Shown in pieces: positions 7,293-15,475 of a stretch of DNA of 32,170 nucleotides (its first letter is position 1; each line of letters begins with the position of its first letter). Location of the stretch: NCBI GenBank assembly GCA_016280635.1, contig JAEEHC010000050.1, forward strand, positions 1 to 32,170, in the 5' to 3' direction. The position numbers and the translations under genes were made by a program. The notes beneath the pieces are model-generated. The model ran no database searches and was not told the origin of the DNA. It saw nothing but the letters and a program-made list of their open reading frames with translations. This stretch comes from Erysipelotrichaceae bacterium (GTDB lineage: Bacteria > Bacillota_I > Bacilli_A > Erysipelotrichales > Erysipelotrichaceae).

Positions 7293-7323
7293 GATATTAT
7301 TCTCCTCTCCATTATCTGATTAC

Positions 7324-7351
7324 ATTATACACAGAAATGGTGTTATATGAA
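7324..7351 (-). promoter_or_regulatory. Probable promoter of the Ig-like membrane protein gene
   Basis: TTCATA (7351-7346), a 16-base spacer and a perfect TATAAT (7329-7324) on the minus strand, about 32 bases before the start codon. Confidence 0.55.
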
Positions 7352-7382
7352 TAATTGCCATTTTCTGCCGCAATAGCGGCTG

Positions 7383-7408
7383 AAAAAAGTGCACGCAATG
7401 GTGCACTT
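7383..7408 (-). terminator. Rho-independent terminator of the magnesium operon
   Basis: AAGTGCAC (7387-7394) and GTGCACTT (7401-7408) form a perfect 8-bp stem with a 6-base loop. On the minus strand a T-run (7386-7383) follows, 27 bases after the stop of the MgtE-like gene. Confidence 0.85.
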
Positions 7409-7434
7409 CAGGTAAAATCAGCTGACTTCAGGAG

Positions 7435-8460
7435 TTATTTGACTTCTTCCTTCTTCCGGGCCGCGAAGTAGAGTCCCAGAATGCTCAGGGCTGCCCCAGC
7501 CACCAGCAGGATGATGAAGGCAGTCTCCCGGGCAATGTCTTCAGCGACACTGCCGTGGCCAACGATGGCGCCGACGATGGTCAGCAGTAATCCCAACACC
7601 AGCAGAACGGTCCAGAAGCGGTTTTCTTTCGGCGGTTCGACTTCGTTGGGTTCCGGCTGTTCATCGATCTCATCAAAGGAGATCTCAGCCAGATCCTGAG
7701 CGGTGATGACGCCTAAGAGCTCATTGGTTCTCTCCGAGAGAACCGGAATGGAGTCTTCGTCATAGTCGATCAGTTTATCCAAAGATTCATCATTGATGAT
7801 CTGATCAGCGTAGACATAAGGGTAGGAGGAGATGACAGCTGCTTCCAGGTCCTCCTCGCTCTTGGCAATCAGCAGGTCCCTTAGGTCAATGGCACCATGC
7901 AGGGTATCATTATCATTGATCAGGTAGATGGTACCGATGTTGTCGTTTTCCTTGGCCTGCTCAACCAGCGACTTCATGGTCTCCTTCAGGGACAGGCCGG
8001 TCTTGACGGCGATGAAGTTGGTGGTCATCAGCGAGCCGAACTGGTTGTCAGCGTAGGAGTTGATCAGCTCGATGTCTTCCTTGGCTTCCGGCTCCATCAA
8101 ACCGATGATCTCCTTGGCCTTGCGGTCGCTCAGTTCTTCCAAAATGTCAGCGGCATCGTCAGCGTCCATTTCCTCGATGATGTCGGCAGCCTGATCGGCT
8201 TCCAGTTCGGCAAAGTACTTGTCAACATCCTCGTCAATGTAGGCAAAGACATGGGAGGTGTTTTCAATGCCCAGGGAGTCATACAGATGCTTTCTTTCCT
8301 TGGGAGTCAGATAACTCAGTGCCGCGGCGATGTCATTGTCATGATAGTAGGACAGCGCCTTGGCCAGTTTCTTGCGGTCCGGGGTCTTGCGGACCAGGTC
8401 GAATATTTCCTGAGTATAGTATCTTTCATCCATGATTTCTTCGTTATTTCTTTCGGTCAT
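7435..8460 (-). CDS. MgtE-type Mg2+-sensor protein (MgtE N domain plus CBS pair) with a short two-helix membrane tail in place of the pore
   Basis: A 341-aa protein. Residues about 15-135 match the acidic superhelical MgtE N domain (ELEADQAADIIEEMDADDAADILEEL). Residues about 140-265 match a CBS pair (GSLMTTNFIAVKTGLSLKETM, NDNIGTIYLINDNDTLHGAI, SIPVLSERTNELLGVITAQDL). In the MgtE channel these parts bind Mg2+ and gate the pore. Here the five-helix MgtE pore is missing: after an acidic linker only two hydrophobic segments follow (WTVLLVLGLLLTIVGAIVG and FIILLVAGAALSILGLYFA), ending in RKKEEVK. The usual family length is about 450 aa. It lies 13 bases downstream of mgtA, with a Shine-Dalgarno (TAGGAGG) overlapping the mgtA stop. 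I infer a Mg2+-sensing partner or regulator of MgtA rather than a transporter. Confidence 0.8.
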   Translation of the reverse strand: MTERNNEEIMDERYYTQEIFDLVRKTPDRKKLAKALSYYHDNDIAAALSYLTPKERKHLYDSLGIENTSHVFAYIDEDVDKYFAELEADQAADIIEEMDADDAADILEELSDRKAKEIIGLMEPEAKEDIELINSYADNQFGSLMTTNFIAVKTGLSLKETMKSLVEQAKENDNIGTIYLINDNDTLHGAIDLRDLLIAKSEEDLEAAVISSYPYVYADQIINDESLDKLIDYDEDSIPVLSERTNELLGVITAQDLAEISFDEIDEQPEPNEVEPPKENRFWTVLLVLGLLLTIVGAIVGHGSVAEDIARETAFIILLVAGAALSILGLYFAARKKEEVK

Positions 8461-8473
8461 TTTAACTTACCTC

Positions 8474-11092
8474 CTATATCCATTCTCCGTTAATCTTGAT
8501 GTATATCTTCTTGATGATCTGGGCCAGTACCAGATAGACCAGTAACAGGATCACCATCCATAAGCCATAGCTGGCCGGTACGACGCCCATGTCGAAGACC
8601 AGGGCGATGGTGGTCATGCCGATGATCAGGGTGATGATGATCACGGCGATGCTGGACAGATAGAGCTGACCTGAGGCATTGGCCTGCAGGAAGGGCAGCT
8701 TATGCGTCCTGATGGTATGGATCACCATGGTCTGGGAAATGACTCCGAACATGAACCAGCCGCACTGGAAGAATTCGGCCTTGCCGGGATTGTCATAGTG
8801 GAAGATGTGCCACAGTACGATGAAGCATAAGACATCCAGCACCGTGGAGAGCAGGCCGAAGTAGACCATGAACTTCTTGATGCCGTCCACGTTCCACTTC
8901 TTGGGATGCTCAATGTATTCCGGCTCAACATTATCAAAGGGCATGCCCAGCTGAGCGAAGTCGTTGAGGATGTTCTGAACCAGGATGTGGACCGGCTTGA
9001 GCGGTAAGAAGGGCAGAGCCAGTGAGGCGATCAGCACCGACAGCATGTTGCCGAAGTTGCCGGAGATGGCCATCTTCAGATACTTGTTCATGTTGGCGAA
9101 GGTTCTTCTGCCTTCCAGTACGCCGTCTTCCAGAACCTGCAGGTCCTTTTCCAATAGGATGATATCGGCGACTTCCTTGGCGATGTCGACGGCGGTGTCA
9201 ACGGAAATGCCGACGTCAGCCTGCTTCAGCGGCGGGGAGTCATTGATGCCATCCCCCATGTAGCCGACGGTATGACCCTGAGACTGCATGGTGGCGACGA
9301 TTCTCTTCTTCTGCATCGGGTTTAATTTGGCGAATACGAAGCATTTGTCACAGGCTTCCTTAAGTTCTTCATCGCTCATCTTTTCAACAGCGGTGCCGTT
9401 ATAGCTGTAGGTAACGTCAATGCCTAACCGCTTGGCTACGGCCACGGCTACCCCTTCGGAGTCGCCGGTCAGCACGACGGTGCGGATGCCGCTTTCCTTA
9501 AGATGGTCAAGAGCCGGCTTGGCGGAAACCTTCGGCGGATCCAGGAAACCGATGAATCCCAGTAAGACCATGTCCTTCTCATCGTCAATGCCGAAGGTGT
9601 CAACATCATGGATGTCGTTCTTCTGGGCGACGGCGATGACCCGGATGCCTTCCCGGCCGTTTTCCTCAGCGACGTTGCGGGCAATGCTGAGCCACTGTTC
9701 ATTTATTTCCTCAGCCTTGCCGCCGATGTCGACATAGCGGCAGCGGCTGATGACTTCGTCAACGGCGCCCTTGGTGATCAGCTGGCGCTTGATGTTCTTG
9801 TCGCGCATGACCACCGACATCATTCTCCTTGAAAAGTCAAAGGGGATCTCGTCCTCGCGGACGTATTCTCGCTTAAGACGGCTCAAGCCTTCCTTTTCAC
9901 CTCGGGCGATGATGGCCCGGTCCATCAGGTTTTTCATTCCGGTCTGGAAGTAGGCGTTCAGGAAAGCGTGGGAGAGCACGCGGATGTCTTCCTCACCCTT
10001 GGGGTTGAGGTATTTTTCCAGGATGACCTGATCTTCGGTCAGGGTACCGGTCTTGTCGGTGCACAGCACATCCATCTCACCAAAGGTCTGAATGGCGCCC
10101 AAGCGCTTGACGATGGTCTTCTTGCGGCTCATGGAAATGGCGCCCTTGGCTAGTGATGAAGTCATTATTACCGGCAGCATCTCCGGCATCAGGCCGACGG
10201 CGATGGTAATGCCGAACATCAGCGAATCCAGCCAGCTGCTCTTGGTCAGCAGATTGGCCACGAAGATGACCGGAATCATTACCAGCATGAAGCGGATGAG
10301 CAGTCTGGAGATTGAATCCATGTTCTCATCAAAGGTGCTCTTGGTGTTTTCGGAGGACAGCGACCTGGCCATCGAACCGAAGTAGGTGTGATTTCCGGTG
10401 GTCAGGATGACGGCCTTGGCGGAACCGGAAACGATGTTGGAACCCATGAAGCCGATGTTGGCCAGCTCGGTGATGTCATCGAATTCCTTCGATTCGGTGA
10501 ATTTTTCCACCGGTACCGATTCCCCAGTCAGCTGTGACTGGTCGATGAACAGGTCCTTGAGGTCATAGAAGCGGACGTCGCCGGGAATCATGTCGCCGGC
10601 ACCCAGCTTGACGATGTCCCCGGGCAGGGCGTCCTCAATGTTGATGGAAACCGTATAGCCGTTGCGGACTACCTCGATGTTGTTGCTGATCATCTTCTGC
10701 AGCGCCTTGGCAGCGTTGTTGCTCTTTTCCGACTGGACAAAGGATACCGCCGAGGAAATGGCCACGATGATCAATAACATCGCGAAGGTGGCGTAACTGG
10801 CCTGTTCAGCCATGATGACATCGGTGATGTAGGTCACCCCGGCAACCGCCAGCAAGACGATGTTAAAGGGATTGATCACCGCGTCGCGCAGCCGGATGAT
10901 CAGGGTGTTTTCATTATTCTGGTTGATGATGTTCTTGCCGTACTTTTCGCTGCCGGATGTGATCTGCTCGCTGCTTAAGCCGCTGTTGTCAATGTCAAAG
11001 GACTCAAAGAGTTCTTCCCGGCTCATCCGGGAATAATCGATGAGTTTCTTTTCCACGAGCTTGCTGTCGGCATTGTTTCTGGTCTTTGCCAT
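8474..11092 (-). CDS. mgtA: Magnesium-translocating P-type ATPase MgtA/MgtB
   Basis: P3B-type ATPase that imports Mg2+ at ATP cost. I place the start at 11092 (872 aa), where AAGGAGG sits seven bases upstream. The longer in-frame start at 11158 would add 22 residues that fall within the structured leader. Features seen: an N-terminal cytoplasmic region, paired helices near INPFNIVLLAVAGVTYI, actuator motif LTGESVPVEK, helix region GLMPEMLPVIMTSSLAKGAISMSRKK, phosphorylation motif DKTGTLT with Asp346, the hinge motif MGDGINDSPPLKQADVGISVD, and C-terminal helices. The GLMPEMLPVI motif and HPKKWNVDGIKKFM segment are typical of MgtA/MgtB. It is first in a two-gene operon with the MgtE-like protein, behind a roughly 140-nt leader. 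Confidence 0.93.
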   Translation of the reverse strand: MAKTRNNADSKLVEKKLIDYSRMSREELFESFDIDNSGLSSEQITSGSEKYGKNIINQNNENTLIIRLRDAVINPFNIVLLAVAGVTYITDVIMAEQASYATFAMLLIIVAISSAVSFVQSEKSNNAAKALQKMISNNIEVVRNGYTVSINIEDALPGDIVKLGAGDMIPGDVRFYDLKDLFIDQSQLTGESVPVEKFTESKEFDDITELANIGFMGSNIVSGSAKAVILTTGNHTYFGSMARSLSSENTKSTFDENMDSISRLLIRFMLVMIPVIFVANLLTKSSWLDSLMFGITIAVGLMPEMLPVIMTSSLAKGAISMSRKKTIVKRLGAIQTFGEMDVLCTDKTGTLTEDQVILEKYLNPKGEEDIRVLSHAFLNAYFQTGMKNLMDRAIIARGEKEGLSRLKREYVREDEIPFDFSRRMMSVVMRDKNIKRQLITKGAVDEVISRCRYVDIGGKAEEINEQWLSIARNVAEENGREGIRVIAVAQKNDIHDVDTFGIDDEKDMVLLGFIGFLDPPKVSAKPALDHLKESGIRTVVLTGDSEGVAVAVAKRLGIDVTYSYNGTAVEKMSDEELKEACDKCFVFAKLNPMQKKRIVATMQSQGHTVGYMGDGINDSPPLKQADVGISVDTAVDIAKEVADIILLEKDLQVLEDGVLEGRRTFANMNKYLKMAISGNFGNMLSVLIASLALPFLPLKPVHILVQNILNDFAQLGMPFDNVEPEYIEHPKKWNVDGIKKFMVYFGLLSTVLDVLCFIVLWHIFHYDNPGKAEFFQCGWFMFGVISQTMVIHTIRTHKLPFLQANASGQLYLSSIAVIIITLIIGMTTIALVFDMGVVPASYGLWMVILLLVYLVLAQIIKKIYIKINGEWI

Positions 11093-11093
11093 A

Positions 11094-11231
11094 TAAAAAG
11101 CCTCCTTTTCCAAAGGCGGCTTGTGCTGCTGGAAAAAACTACTGTCCTGGCGCAGCATGACCGCCCAAAGTATTCAAGTGTCTACTGTGATAATCGTTAG
11201 TTTGAGACATGCTGCGTAGTCACCTCTTTTC
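11094..11231 (-). promoter_or_regulatory. Structured mgtA leader, candidate Mg2+-responsive RNA element
   Basis: The region between the mgtA promoter and start has three mutually related arms on the minus-strand transcript. CGCAGCATG (11216-11208) pairs over nine bases with CATGCTGCG (11159-11151). The same TGCTGC can instead pair with GCAGCA inside CCAGCAGCAC (11132-11123). A third hairpin, 11122-11098 (5 bp, a G-A mismatch, 5 bp, 3-base loop), contains the AAGGAGG ribosome site and is followed by a T-run just before the ATG. This is the layout of a switch with a terminator or site-sequestering expression platform. I do not recognise an M-box signature. Structure is read from sequence; regulation is inferred. 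Confidence 0.6.
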
Positions 11232-11237
11232 GCCTAA

Positions 11238-11267
11238 ATTATACCCTATGAAATCAAAACATGTAAA
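11238..11267 (-). promoter_or_regulatory. mgtA promoter
   Basis: TTTACA (11267-11262), an 18-base spacer and a perfect TATAAT (11243-11238) on the minus strand. Transcription from here gives a leader of about 140 nt. It is back to back with a plus-strand promoter. Confidence 0.65.
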
Positions 11268-11270
11268 CCC

Positions 11271-11300
11271 TTACAACGGTGCTGGCTGGTGGTTTATAAT
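11271..11300 (+). promoter_or_regulatory. Probable promoter of the 459-aa orphan gene
   Basis: TTACAA (11271-11276), an 18-base spacer and a perfect TATAAT (11295-11300), 66 bases before the start codon and divergent from the mgtA promoter. Confidence 0.55.
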
Positions 11301-11366
11301 GATTAGGTAAGGAAAACTGATGAGGGAGATAGCGCTCTGACGATTCATCAATGAGCGAAAGGAAAT

Positions 11367-12746
11367 ATGGCAGAAAAGGGCATGAAATATCAGGAAAAAC
11401 TGACCTGGATACTCAAGTGGAAAATGCGGGTCGACATTGACCAACGCAGGCGCAACAATGTCGCCTTCGTACGCTCGCTGAATCAGAAATGCGATGATTC
11501 GGGCAAAAGCACCCTTGATCTGCACAGTCCGGAAGCCAACGAAATTCTGGAAGCGATCATGGACTACTGCCAGGAAAACAAATGCTGGGCCGAAGGAACC
11601 TATCAGCGCATTTATGATCTGCCGCAGAGCGACTGGTATGTTCTGCAGACCCGGGGCTTTTCGGGAAGACAGACGGAATATCAGGAAGAAGATGTCCTGC
11701 ACCTTAAGGGCGGCCGGTTTGTTTTGCCGGCCATAAGGGCCTGCAACATTGCCGACGGCAAGCCCAGATGTGACAGCCGCCGGAGAGCCGTGTTTGTCAG
11801 TGATGAAATGCGCCGCTTCCTTGAGGTCAATGAGACGGCTGATGTCCGTTTCTGCTGGCTGAGAGACATCGGCCACTACCGGGGAGAGCAGTACTTTGCC
11901 ATGATCCCCCGCCAAAGGATCAGCAGCTACTGGCGGGCCAGTTATTCCTACTGGCGCTCCTTTGGCCAGCGCCAGCAGATCCGGCAATTCGGTGCGCCGT
12001 TTGACCTGTTGATGGAGGTCTTTCCCCGGCGCCTGAAGGTCAGATGTCAGGATGTGGTCTTAAGAGACGAACTGCCCAGTGGCGGCATCGTCTTCAAGAA
12101 CCGGGCGGGATTAACCGGCTATACCGATTTTGAGATCCTGATCCACCGGGACATCGCTGCCCAGCTTCACAGTCAGGGATTACTGACCAAGAAAGACCTG
12201 CAGCCGCTGGCGATCATGGATGAGCCTCCTGAGGGCTATGAACTGGTCAACACCGTCGCGATCCCTCAGGTTACGGAGGAGATCTGTGCCATCCGTCTGG
12301 AAGAGTGCTACCGGCATCTGGCTAAGAAAAAGCCCGAGCGCAGGCCCTCAATTACCCGGGTCAGGGAGCTGTTCAAGGCCCGTAAGGAAATGACGCCGGA
12401 AGACTTCCCGAAGCGTCTGGCTCCCAAGCAGCAGGCGGCCCTGAAGGAAGGCCCCTACGCCACGCTGGTTCCCTACTACGCCCTTGCCAATGGCTTTGAC
12501 ATTGACGAGAACAGCGAATGCCATTTCCTCTCTTATCAGCAATCCCTTAAGGAGACCGAAAGGTTTCAAAAACAACATCCTGACGGCCAGTTTGAAAACG
12601 CGATCGTCTTTGCCCTTTACGACTGCGGCGATGCCATGCTGCTGCTACCGGATGGGAAAGTGCAGCGATGGGACCAGGAAACGGCCGATGTCAGTGAACA
12701 GTGGGACAGTCTGGCCGCCTTCTATTGCGAAGTCGCGGAATCATGA
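11367..12746 (+). CDS. Uncharacterised 459-aa cytoplasmic protein, C-terminal part weakly SMI1/KNR4 (SUKH)-like
   Basis: No signal peptide or transmembrane segment is seen; the protein is soluble and rich in Arg, Trp and Tyr. The N-terminal two thirds (KLTWILKWKMRVDIDQRRRNN; the aromatic run ISSYWRASYSYWRSFGQRQQIRQFG near residue 190) match nothing I recognise. The last about 120 residues (GPYATLVPYYALANGFDI, then ENAIVFALYDCGDAMLLLPDGKV and VSEQWDSLAAFYCEV) resemble the end of SMI1/KNR4-type proteins, where an acidic aromatic tail and a PDGKV strand are common. That resemblance is weak. AAAGGA precedes the ATG. It is monocistronic, with its own promoter and terminator, divergent from mgtA. 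I do not assign a function. Confidence 0.7.
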   Translation: MAEKGMKYQEKLTWILKWKMRVDIDQRRRNNVAFVRSLNQKCDDSGKSTLDLHSPEANEILEAIMDYCQENKCWAEGTYQRIYDLPQSDWYVLQTRGFSGRQTEYQEEDVLHLKGGRFVLPAIRACNIADGKPRCDSRRRAVFVSDEMRRFLEVNETADVRFCWLRDIGHYRGEQYFAMIPRQRISSYWRASYSYWRSFGQRQQIRQFGAPFDLLMEVFPRRLKVRCQDVVLRDELPSGGIVFKNRAGLTGYTDFEILIHRDIAAQLHSQGLLTKKDLQPLAIMDEPPEGYELVNTVAIPQVTEEICAIRLEECYRHLAKKKPERRPSITRVRELFKARKEMTPEDFPKRLAPKQQAALKEGPYATLVPYYALANGFDIDENSECHFLSYQQSLKETERFQKQHPDGQFENAIVFALYDCGDAMLLLPDGKVQRWDQETADVSEQWDSLAAFYCEVAES

Positions 12747-12770
12747 GAAATCGAAAATTCAGAAAGTCAT

Positions 12771-12797
12771 AAAGGATCGCTAAGGCGGTCCTTTTCA
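12771..12797 (+). terminator. Rho-independent terminator of the 459-aa orphan gene
   Basis: AAAGGATCGC (12771-12780) and GCGGTCCTTT (12785-12794) pair with one G-U around a 4-base loop, followed by TTC. Confidence 0.7.
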
Positions 12798-12804
12798 ATG
12801 CCGT

Positions 12805-12832
12805 ATAAAAGCCCGGGTTGTGCCCGGGCTTT
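12805..12832 (-). terminator. Terminator of the SLH protease gene (possibly bidirectional)
   Basis: AAAGCCCGGG (12808-12817) and CCCGGGCTTT (12823-12832) form a perfect 10-bp stem with a 5-base loop. On the minus strand TTTTATA follows. It lies 24 bases after the protease stop and may also stop plus-strand read-through. Confidence 0.75.
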
Positions 12833-12856
12833 ACGCTGATGATAGTAGCAGATCGC

Positions 12857-15418
12857 TTAGTTCTGCGCGTTTTCGAAGATGTGCAGTACCTGCTCGGCAC
12901 CGTACAGCATCTCAGCCAGCAGGGCACGGGTTCCCTTGACCTTGGGGAAGAAGTAGGTGTCGGTGAGGCTGTTGATCAGGCCGTTGTTGTAGCACCAGAT
13001 GATGGCCTTCTTGTTGTTGGCGGTCAGACCGGCCAGGTCAACATACGGGCAGCTCTGTCCGCTTACTGACGGCATGCCGGCCAGCTTGTAGACCATGATG
13101 GCCAGCTGAGCTCTGGTGATGTCACCGCTGGGGTTGAAGGTCGTGGCGGAAGTACCGTTGACGATGCCCTGATTATAGCACCAGATGATGCCTCTCTTAT
13201 TGTTTTCGGTTACGTCATCGATGTCCTCAAACGGGCATTCCATGCCGGTGGTATCCGGCCTGCCGGCCATCTTCCAGAGCATGATGCAGAACTGGGTTCT
13301 GGTGCACTTTCCGGTCAGGCCGAAACGGGTGTGATCGGAGGACAGGCCATTGACGATGCCGTTGTTGTAAGCCCAGGCAACATGGGTGAAGTGATCAGTG
13401 CCTTCCTGAACATCCCTGAAGGGATTTCTGAGCAGGCTGGCGGTTTCGGAGAAATCGCCCCACTGGCCGTTGGCGTAAGCTCTTACCCGATAGGTATAAG
13501 TCTTGCCCATGATGACGGCGGCGATGTCGGAATAGCTGTTATCGGCAACGCTGTCGGTCAGGGTCAGCCAGCTTTCACCGTCTTCGCTGACATCGACCTG
13601 ATAGCGCTCCGCGCCGGAGACCTTGAGGAAGCTGACGTTGATGCCGCCATCGGTGCCTTCATTCTTCAGAGAAGTGATGGCGATGTCGGTGTATTCGTGC
13701 TTATCGTAAGTAGCGGTATAGACAGTGTCTGTCTCAACCGGTCCGATTTCCGGAGTCCAGCCCTTGAAGGTGTAGGTATACTGTTCGTCATCCGGTCTGC
13801 TCGGAGTTTCGCCTTCATAGACCGGAGTGTCGCCTACCGGCACAGTGCCGCTCTGCAGCACGGTACCGTCATAGTTGACGAAGCTGACCTGACAGGTTTC
13901 TACTTCAGTGGTGATGGCCTTGATTCTGGCCGTATAGCCTTCAGAAGTCAGGCTGGTCCAGCTGGTGCCGTTGGTGCTGTAGAAGCTGAGGTCATTGGTA
14001 ACATTATTGTAGAACTTGACGGAAGAACCGTCTGACCAGTTGTATGAATAGTCCCAGTCAAGGAACAGGTTGACATCTTCACTTGAGGAAGTCAGCTTGA
14101 TGACAACGGAATACTTGGCTCCCTTGGTGAGTCTGACCGGGTTGTCCAGCTTCAGCAGGTAGTAACCGGCATCCTCGAGACGGCCGCTCTGCGTAGTGGC
14201 CAGAGTGCCGCTGGTCGGGGTGCTGGAGACGTTGTTGTAGATGGAAATGGTGTAGTCCAGACCGGTCTGGTCAACGAAGAAACCGACTTCTCTCAGTACT
14301 TCACCGTCATTGATGGTCTGGTAAATGTTGGAAGCGTAAACGGTCTTGCCGTAGTTTTCCCAGCCGGCCATGCCGCTGCCGTCATACTGATACAGGTTGG
14401 CAGTTTCCAGGGTGTAGTTGTCCTCAAGGTCGACGCCATAGAAGACGGCTTCGCTGCCCTGAATGCTGGTATCTTCATAGGAGATCCAGAAGTAGCCCTT
14501 ATTGCCCCAGGAAGTTCCCCAGCTGTTCTTGATCAGCCAGGCACCGTTCTTGGTCGGTCTCTTTGAGGATTTGAAGTTGGTGCGGGAGTAGTTGTCATCC
14601 CAGCCAACCAGGGTGACCGCGTGGTTGGAATAATCGCCGTCATAGGAATTCTGGTAATAGGCGCAATCACCGCTGCTGGTGTAATTGACATAGCTGTCGC
14701 TGTGATAGTAGGAGACTGCCAGGGCTCCGTGTTCCATCAGGGCTCTCTTGACGGCGTCAGTTTCCTGCAGATACAGCCATCTGGCTTCTCTGAGCAGGTA
14801 GCTGGCCTTGTAGCAGGGCTTGCTGGTAACGCTGGTGCCGTACGGATAATCGGTTTCATCGCAGAAACCGATGCCGCTGGCCAGAGCGAAGGTTGAGAAA
14901 TAGGCGTTGCCGCCGATGTTCAGCACACCGTCCGGGCTTGATCCCTTGGTGCCGTCATTGGTGATCAGGTTCAGGGGGTCAGCCTTCTGGTAGCTGTTGT
15001 AGTTGAAATAAGCCATCTGCAGTTCCGCGAGGTCCTTGGTCTGACCGTATTTCTTCAGAATGCCGCTTTCCGCGGAAGCCATAGTCGAGAAAGTCCAGCA
15101 GGTACCGTAGGGGTTCTGGTTCTTGACGCTGGTCACATAGCCTTCAGAGACCAGTGAATAGCTGGTCGGCAGTGCATCCTCAGCCTGAGGACGGGCATTG
15201 TGGTGGATGAAGCGGGTCTTGTCGATGTCGACATTAATGTATGCGTAAGCATTCTCATCTTCCGGGCTGCTGCTTTCCCGGTTCATTTCCACTGAATGAA
15301 CCGAAATGTCCGGAACATCTTCAGACTGCTGTGCTCTGACAGTCTGAAGTCCCTGCGGAAGGACCATCGATAAGGTCAGAAGCAGAGACATGAAGGTTAA
15401 GGTAAGTTTTCTAATCAT
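12857..15418 (-). CDS. Secreted papain-type (C1) cysteine protease with lectin-like, InlB-like, FN3 and three SLH domains
   Basis: An 853-aa exported surface protease. Residues 1-29 are a signal peptide (hydrophobic LTFMSLLLTLSMVLP). The C1 domain spans about 83-330, with oxyanion Gln101 and nucleophile Cys107 in NQNPYGTCWTFS, His266 in SNHAVTLVGWDD and Asn298 in LIKNSWGTSWG, so the catalytic set is complete. Residues about 335-510 look like the lectin-like beta domain often found after such proteases. About 513-577 is an InlB/Flg_new-like unit (FKGWTPEIG, YTATYD) and about 578-665 an FN3-like domain. From about 668 come three S-layer homology repeats (HVAWAYNNGIVNG; IIWCYNQGIVNG; IIWCYNNGLINS), the third degenerate. 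SLH repeats bind secondary wall polymers, so the enzyme is probably held on the cell wall. AAGGAG precedes the ATG; a TATAAT lies at 15456-15451. Confidence 0.92.
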   Translation of the reverse strand: MIRKLTLTFMSLLLTLSMVLPQGLQTVRAQQSEDVPDISVHSVEMNRESSSPEDENAYAYINVDIDKTRFIHHNARPQAEDALPTSYSLVSEGYVTSVKNQNPYGTCWTFSTMASAESGILKKYGQTKDLAELQMAYFNYNSYQKADPLNLITNDGTKGSSPDGVLNIGGNAYFSTFALASGIGFCDETDYPYGTSVTSKPCYKASYLLREARWLYLQETDAVKRALMEHGALAVSYYHSDSYVNYTSSGDCAYYQNSYDGDYSNHAVTLVGWDDNYSRTNFKSSKRPTKNGAWLIKNSWGTSWGNKGYFWISYEDTSIQGSEAVFYGVDLEDNYTLETANLYQYDGSGMAGWENYGKTVYASNIYQTINDGEVLREVGFFVDQTGLDYTISIYNNVSSTPTSGTLATTQSGRLEDAGYYLLKLDNPVRLTKGAKYSVVIKLTSSSEDVNLFLDWDYSYNWSDGSSVKFYNNVTNDLSFYSTNGTSWTSLTSEGYTARIKAITTEVETCQVSFVNYDGTVLQSGTVPVGDTPVYEGETPSRPDDEQYTYTFKGWTPEIGPVETDTVYTATYDKHEYTDIAITSLKNEGTDGGINVSFLKVSGAERYQVDVSEDGESWLTLTDSVADNSYSDIAAVIMGKTYTYRVRAYANGQWGDFSETASLLRNPFRDVQEGTDHFTHVAWAYNNGIVNGLSSDHTRFGLTGKCTRTQFCIMLWKMAGRPDTTGMECPFEDIDDVTENNKRGIIWCYNQGIVNGTSATTFNPSGDITRAQLAIMVYKLAGMPSVSGQSCPYVDLAGLTANNKKAIIWCYNNGLINSLTDTYFFPKVKGTRALLAEMLYGAEQVLHIFENAQN

Positions 15419-15475
15419 CTTGTTACTCCTTAAAAAATTCCAATGTATTAATTATAAACGCTTTTTAACCAATCA

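Noticed and set aside
11094-11231. Assignment of the mgtA leader as a classical M-box riboswitch
   Set aside because: The conserved M-box strings I know are not visible; left as an unclassified structured leader.
11271-11987. 238-aa minus-strand open frame opposite the 459-aa orphan gene
   Set aside because: It overlaps the divergent promoters and the coding strand of a gene with a good ribosome site; no ribosome site or recognisable protein.
13331-14035. 234-aa plus-strand open frame inside the SLH protease gene
   Set aside because: Shadow of a clearly coding minus-strand gene with conserved domains; low-complexity Gly/Val/Ile composition.
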